DNA of 64,000 nucleotides from Botryosphaeria dothidea. Its lineage: Eukaryota; Ascomycota; Dothideomycetes; Botryosphaeriales; Botryosphaeriaceae. The DNA lies in the NCBI GenBank assembly GCA_011503125.2, contig WWBZ02000051.1:2542001-2606000 (forward strand), read 5' to 3'. The notes under the pieces were generated by a model that worked only from the letters and a program-made list of their open reading frames with translations, was not told the DNA's origin and ran no database searches. Position numbers and translations under genes: made by a program. Shown piece by piece: positions 59,401 through 64,000 of this stretch (position 1 is the first letter of the stretch; each line of letters starts with the position of its first letter).

Positions 59401-59532
59401 CGCCCTCCACGTTCAAACGTCTCAAGGCACCTTCCGCCCTACAACCACACGTCTAAAAGGCAACACCCGAGAACGACAACAGCGCAAAGCCACCTCTCAA
59501 ACAACATCGAACGTCTGACGGGCGCTTCCGCC
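53448..59532 (+). repeat. Non-coding array of a 20-26 bp motif at about 158-bp periodicity
   Basis: No credible gene in 6.1 kb. A motif close to AACGTCTGAAAGAATCCTTC, usually preceded by ACAACNTCG or CTTC and followed by GG or C, recurs on the plus strand. Clear copies begin near 53448, 53624, 53792, 53955, 54107, 54397, 54571, 54729, 54878, 54957, 55079, 55635, 55935, 56108, 56271, 56471, 56700, 56867, 57056, 57197, 57493, 57648, 57949, 58111, 58731, 59204, 59236, 59411, 59446 and 59505. Weaker ones are near 54249, 55244, 55408, 55467, 55797, 57352, 57770, 58442 and 58553. Successive starts are mostly 140-175 bp apart, and several gaps are near multiples of that. DNA between copies shows no obvious mutual similarity. 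Left copies have the form ACGTAGGAARGAATCCTTCC (near-palindromic), right copies CTGAAAGAATCCTTCGG. Base composition is ordinary, not AT-rich. Confidence 0.82.
59356..59389 (+). repeat. (CCA)n(CCG)n microsatellite
   Basis: Simple triplet run inside the right end of the motif array, changing from CCA to CCG units. Confidence 0.85.
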
Positions 59533-60898
59533 CGCCGCATGCGGAAGGAGTAAGAGCTCTTACCACGTATAAAAGGCACGGCAAGGGAACGTTTGCAAAT
59601 AGGAAGAACGCGGTAAACTCCAAGCGCGTCACACGTTATGAACGAAATCAACCAAGGCCATCAGTGCGTAGGGCTGTGGCCGCATGATGTGCGCGCGACC
59701 AAATTCCCCCATTTCGCACGGGTCGCATGATGGAGTGAGGAGAGAGACAAGAGACCGGCCAGGCCGGAACCACACCGGGCCATCCCGCTGTGCCGCACAA
59801 CCATATAAAGATGGGGGGATAGGCCCAACGCGTGAGTGGTCACGCGGAGATGGGAGGATTTGGACAGATAGAGAGAGGGGGGCAGAGTGGCGAAAATCGT
59901 AATTGCGGCGCTCTGTTGCTGCGCGGTCATAGCGTCGCATCTCATCGCCAAACCGGGGGCGAAAAGCGCATCGTAAAGGCCGATCGGATGACTGCGACGA
60001 GCGAGATCTCACGTTTGCTGCAGGAGCGTGGAGAAAGTAAGTTGACACGACGAGTATGATAAAAAGCCAAGCAATAGTACTGATAGCAATCCTCTCAAAA
60101 TGGATCTAAGATGCTAATTGGACCAACCAATATTGCCCTTACATGTACAAAGAAGAGAAGGTAGAAGGCGGCGTCAGTACAGAAGGAAAGTGGCCTTTGC
60201 TCATCTGCCATCACGCCGCTTGGGGAAGGGAAAAACACACAATATAGCAAATGTACGGTTGCTCTCGCATGTCCGACGTGCGTATGACGAACCACACCTG
60301 TTCAAAACCTCCATCACTCGAAATCCTCCTTGCGTGTAGTATTTTCCGTGGCCACCCGGAAGTCAAAAGAAAACAAAGTCCCGGTGCAGACATTTGAAAA
60401 CACATTAAAACCATCTCGTGGGGCTGCGTGATCGAGGACTCGAGATTTATCTGCGCAAGAGCGAAGCGCTCTGCGCATTAGATGAAAAGACGTGGAACAT
60501 GGAGTGTGAAAATAGGTGTGGGAGAGGTAGATAGGAGACTCGCATAGGAGAGAGAAATAAGGTAGCCCGGTTCCGCTATGAGACAGAAGAGACACATCAA
60601 ACCAATTCCCAGCCCATCGTGCTTGCCCTGCCATTCCGTGCCATCCCTTCTTTCATACTCATTCCATTGCATCAAACCAGATAGACAGCCATCCCACCTC
60701 AAGAAAATCATCAAACACCCGACTCTCTTGTGCATGACGGGAACAAAAAGAAATTCATTGTTGCTCATGGTCGAAAAAGACTCCGGTACCGCTCCAGGCG
60801 GGATGGAGAGATCGATGAAACGAAGATTATGCGCGCAAACGATCGTCTTCACTTTTCTCGTCGTATCCCAAACAAACAAAAATCGTACAGGATGCTCA
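59533..60898. other. Intergenic, 3' side of the MAPKK gene
   Basis: No gene recognised. The array motif does not continue beyond about 59532. Confidence 0.5.
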
Positions 60899-62970
60899 TT
60901 ACTCCTCGAGGGGAGGCGGCGGTGGAACATCCGGAGTAGCCGATGGAGTGCCTTGAGGGCTTGAGACCGCATCCAGAGGAGCAGCATGCAACGCAGGCTT
61001 TTGGCTCTGTGCCAGTTTGCCACTTCTCTTCTTCTCTATGGCATGAATGACCCATTGAGCGACTTCTGGATCCTCGGGGGCTTCCTTGCCGGTGTAGTCC
61101 ACGTGGACGCCGGGGGCCGCGGCAGTTTCCTCGCTCTCTTCTTCCTCTTCGGTAATGGTCGCGGGTTTCAGGAGAGGTGCTAGCCATGCGTGTTGAAGAA
61201 GCATGGCATAGGTGGGGCGGAGATTGGGTATTTTGTTTAGACAGCCGCGAACAAAGTTCCGTGCGGCCTCGGAGAAGCCGTCAGCGGGAAGGTCCGGAGG
61301 TTCGCCGTCGACAATTGCCTGTTTGACGTCATTCGCTGATCTGGACCGTCTAGACATTCGTCATCGAGGGAAAATTAACTTACGCTGAGTTGGCTGAAGA
61401 TGTTGTTGTAGGTTTCGGGTGGGTAAGGGTATCGGCCCATGGCGCATTCAATGATAGTCAAGCCCAAACTCCAGATGTCGCTCTGCACGCTGTACGTGCC
61501 GCCACCAGGGTTGGCACCGGCCTGTGCAACACCTCCATTCGATATCCTCTCGGGGGCCATATAACTCTGGCAGCCGATGTTCGTCTTGGCTATGCTAGCA
61601 ACCAAATTACCACTGACACCGAAGTCGCAAATCTTGACCTGGCCCTTGGAGTTGATGAGAATGTTCGTTGGCTTCACATCACGATGGATGATGTTGTGGT
61701 CGTCTTTGAGCGCCTTGAGGCCCATTGTCGTCGCAAGCGTAATTTTCCGTAGGACGTTTTCCGGGATTCCTTCTCCGTAGAGCTTGTCTATCGATCCGCC
61801 GTCCATGAACTCCATGCAAATGTATACCGCACCCTCTTGGAAGAAGGCTCCGTAAAAGTCAACGATGTAAGGGGATACGCAACGGTGCAGAATGTCGAGC
61901 TCCATGATAATGGCCGCGAACTTGGCGTCGTCCAGTTCCAAACGGATCTCCTTCATCGCCATGACCACACCCGTCGTGCCAGTAGCAGCCTTGGCGGACG
62001 TCGGGCTCGAGTCAGTCGTGAGATCGTTTTTGTTTGCCGGCGAACCAGGAACTACTGGCATAGAATGGGCTTTGTTTCCCGCCAGGCCAAGACCCGGTCG
62101 CCTCATCTGCGGCCGAGCATGCCTGACCTTGTACACTGTGCCATAGTTGCCTTTGCCAAGCTCGTCCAGAGTGTCCACCTCATCAAGAGAAATGCTGAAC
62201 GACGAACCACTGGCAAACTCAACGCCCTTGTTGGTGAGGGTCGCCTTGCCAGCAAACCGCAAGCTTCCAGTCTCCTTGTCCAAAAATTCGGAATACCTCT
62301 CCAGCATGGAGCCGCCATTGGGCTGAGCGCCGGGATTTTGCGCGCCTCCAGCTGGCCCTGACCCGCCGTTGATGTCCCCCAACTTCAGATTTGGTTTCCT
62401 CCGACCGCCAGGGGCTGGGCTCGGTGTTCCGTTGGGTTGCGAACCGGGAAGACCGCCGGGCAAAACCATGCCACGTTTCTCCGCCAATGAAGGTTTGTTC
62501 CCGCCGCCCGGCCCTCGCAGGCCAGGGACCGCAGGCGCGGAAGGGAAATGAGGTATTCCCGGCTTGCCTGCCTGACCGGGCAACTGAAAGTTCTTTGGGA
62601 TACCTCCCGCAAAAGCGGCGCCGGGGGATTGAGGCATTGGGCTTTGAGCGCTCGTGGGGGCTGGACCGGCCTGTGGCCTGGACAGTTGGACAGCCTTCAT
62701 GCGGTCAAGAATGTGTTGCGGAAGACCGCCGCCATGCCTGGAGACGGTGGGGTGTTTTGCGCCGGGCTGGCGAGCGGCGTTGAGGGCACCCAAGGGCGTC
62801 GACGAGGCCGTCATGCCGGAGGTGGTGGGAGCGGTCGACACAGAACGGCCGAGCGGCGGCTGGGCAACAGGAGAAGAGGGCGAAGGCGAGGGGATGTCGG
62901 GGCTCGAGGGCGACTCGAGCGGCGAGGAGACGTCGGACAGCTGGTCCTCGTCGGGGGTTGAGGCGGCCAT
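60899..62970 (-). CDS. pbs2: MAP kinase kinase, Pbs2 type (HOG pathway)
   Basis: Two exons, 62970-61384 and 61318-60899, 65-bp intron, 668 residues. A long Ser/Pro/Gly-rich N-terminus with LPQHILDRMKAVQLSRPQ precedes the kinase domain. Visible are DELGKGNYGTVYKVRHA (Gly loop), VVMAMKEIRLELDD (VAIK Lys), an insert of about 45 residues between them, CMEFMDGGSIDKLYGEGIPE, the catalytic loop IIHRDVKPTNILI, DFGVSG, and the activation segment SIAKTNIGCQSYMAPERI, whose S-x-A-K-T sites are the MAPKKK targets. GCQSYMAPERI is a Pbs2 hallmark within MAPKKs. The end is acidic then proline-rich (TITEEEEESEETAA; DVPPPPPLEE). It should phosphorylate Hog1 in the osmo/oxidative stress pathway, which in fungi sits downstream of hybrid histidine kinases. 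Confidence 0.93.
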
Positions 62971-64000
62971 TGCGATTGTCCAGCCTCTGCAATTGGCGGG
63001 GCGGCGTGGATGCGTTTCGCGGAGAGAAAGATGTGACGCGGAGGGCGGGTAAGAGATTCGCCGGGGGAGAGCGTGGGGAGCGAGGGGGAGGCGAAGGAGG
63101 AGGAGGGTCGCAAAGGTCTGGAGCGGGTGGAGGAGTGTGGCGGTGCGAAGGGGAGGAGTGGAAGAGGTGAGCCAGGCGTGACGTAGCTAGCGGGAGGTGG
63201 TGTTACGGAGTGGAGAGCGGCGGCGTGGGGACTTGCAGCAAGACGGCCGCGAAGCGAGCGCGCGGAGCTGAGCACTGGCAGCTGGCAACTGGCAACTGGG
63301 CCCGGCAGCTGTCACCGTGCAGCGCAGCCGGGCAGCAGGCAGGTTTCTGGCGCAAAGGCGTTAGGACGAGCGCAGCTGTGTCCCGTCTCACAGTGTGTGC
63401 CATGAAAGAGTTACACCCGCCGGCCTCACCACTGACTGATCGCCGCGTGCGCGCAGCAGCTTGCGACAATCGAGCCCAAGGCGGCGAGCGGGCGCACGTG
63501 ACGAGCCAGAGGGCGAGCAGCACGGCCGCGCCGGGGCCAGGCTGGTGCGTGGGCGTGCACGACAGGGAGGCCGTGAGAGGCGGGCCTTGGGTGGCGCTGC
63601 TGCTGCGACCGGGATGGCTGCCAAGAGTGTGGGCCATCTTCTGCAGAGCTGCAGCGCGCGCCCAGACTGCCCTGACGCGATAGCGCTTCCATCGCACGCC
63701 CCGCCAAGCCCAGCACAGCTGAAGACGAAGGACACCGTAATTCTTGATTCCCGCCTGCACCGCCGCGCGTCTTATCGTGCTCCTATAAACTCTTTTCTTG
63801 CCGCCTCGCAGCCCTCTGCGTCGCCCCAGACCGTCGCTCATCGCCAATCGCCCCTCGACTGCGCCTGCCTGCGTCTTCCGCCGCAGTGCTCAGACAAGAC
63901 CTGTGACAGACCACTGCGCCCGCGGTAGCCTATCTCCAACCGCCCGCCCCGGTTTCCACCCCCAAACACCCTTCGCGCCAGAGCGCGCTCTCCTCAAAAT
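62971..64000. other. Upstream region of the MAPKK gene to the window edge
   Basis: A purine-rich leader (GGAGG/GAAGG runs, about 63060-63170) lies next to the start codon. Beyond it GC-rich DNA carries overlapping frames on both strands without motifs. No gene is called. Confidence 0.45.

Noticed and set aside
53448..59532. CRISPR-like array
   Set aside because: Repeats are degenerate, spacers are about 130 bp and variable, and the host is a eukaryote with no cas genes in the window.
53448..59532. Heat-shock elements or a simple satellite
   Set aside because: GAA and TTC blocks in the box do not have the 5-base HSE spacing, and DNA between boxes is not repeated as a satellite monomer would be.
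63203..63847. 214-codon minus-strand frame at the right end
   Set aside because: GC-rich DNA opens frames on both strands here; no protein features, and it lies in the MAPKK upstream region.
1..64000. tRNA and 5S rRNA genes
   Set aside because: I looked for T-arm (GGTTCRANNCC) and 5S-like blocks by eye and found none; a covariance-model scan was not possible.

Overview
The window looks like a chromosome segment of a filamentous ascomycete (Pezizomycotina; a Dothideomycete is my guess, not shown). Evidence: many short GT-AG introns (about 48-65 bp) with CTAAC/CTGAC-like branch sites, a Zn2Cys6 regulator, fungal STAND/NACHT remnants, a hybrid histidine kinase, a Pbs2-type MAPKK, MARVEL-type membrane proteins and fungal ribosomal-protein gene structures. 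Exon boundaries were placed by hand from splice signals and frame continuity.

Left third (1-17 kb) is accessory in character. It holds a decayed NACHT gene with several in-frame stops, an amidohydrolase remnant, a Zn2Cys6 regulator convergent with a 14-TM-type MFS transporter, two small cysteine-rich secreted proteins (one split over at least three exons), a broken FAD-dependent oxidoreductase, a broken terpene-synthase-like gene and a secreted type-B carboxylesterase. It reads as a worn secondary-metabolism/effector neighbourhood with long empty stretches.

Middle (17-50 kb) is mostly core. It contains a STAND N-terminal-domain protein with a polyserine tract, a GAF/HisKA/HATPase/receiver hybrid histidine kinase, a membrane-anchored F-box-like protein, two MARVEL-type membrane proteins and a RING-like/LysM protein. 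A translation-related group follows: uS8, a TFIIIC tau55/Sfc7-like phosphatase-fold protein, uL22 and fibrillarin (the last two diverging from one 322-bp promoter), then uS13. Interspersed are lineage-specific acidic/charged proteins.

Right end (50-64 kb) carries sec63 and a Pbs2-type MAPKK. Between them lies the most unusual part of the window: about 6 kb (53.4-59.5 kb) without a credible gene, in which a 20-26 bp motif recurs some 30 times at about 140-175 bp intervals or near multiples of that, while the DNA between copies looks unrelated. The motif changes gradually from a near-palindromic form on the left to another form on the right. I know of no family that explains it. A second small novelty is a pair of related ~50-bp inverted-repeat elements, one inside an intron of the LysM gene and one intergenic.
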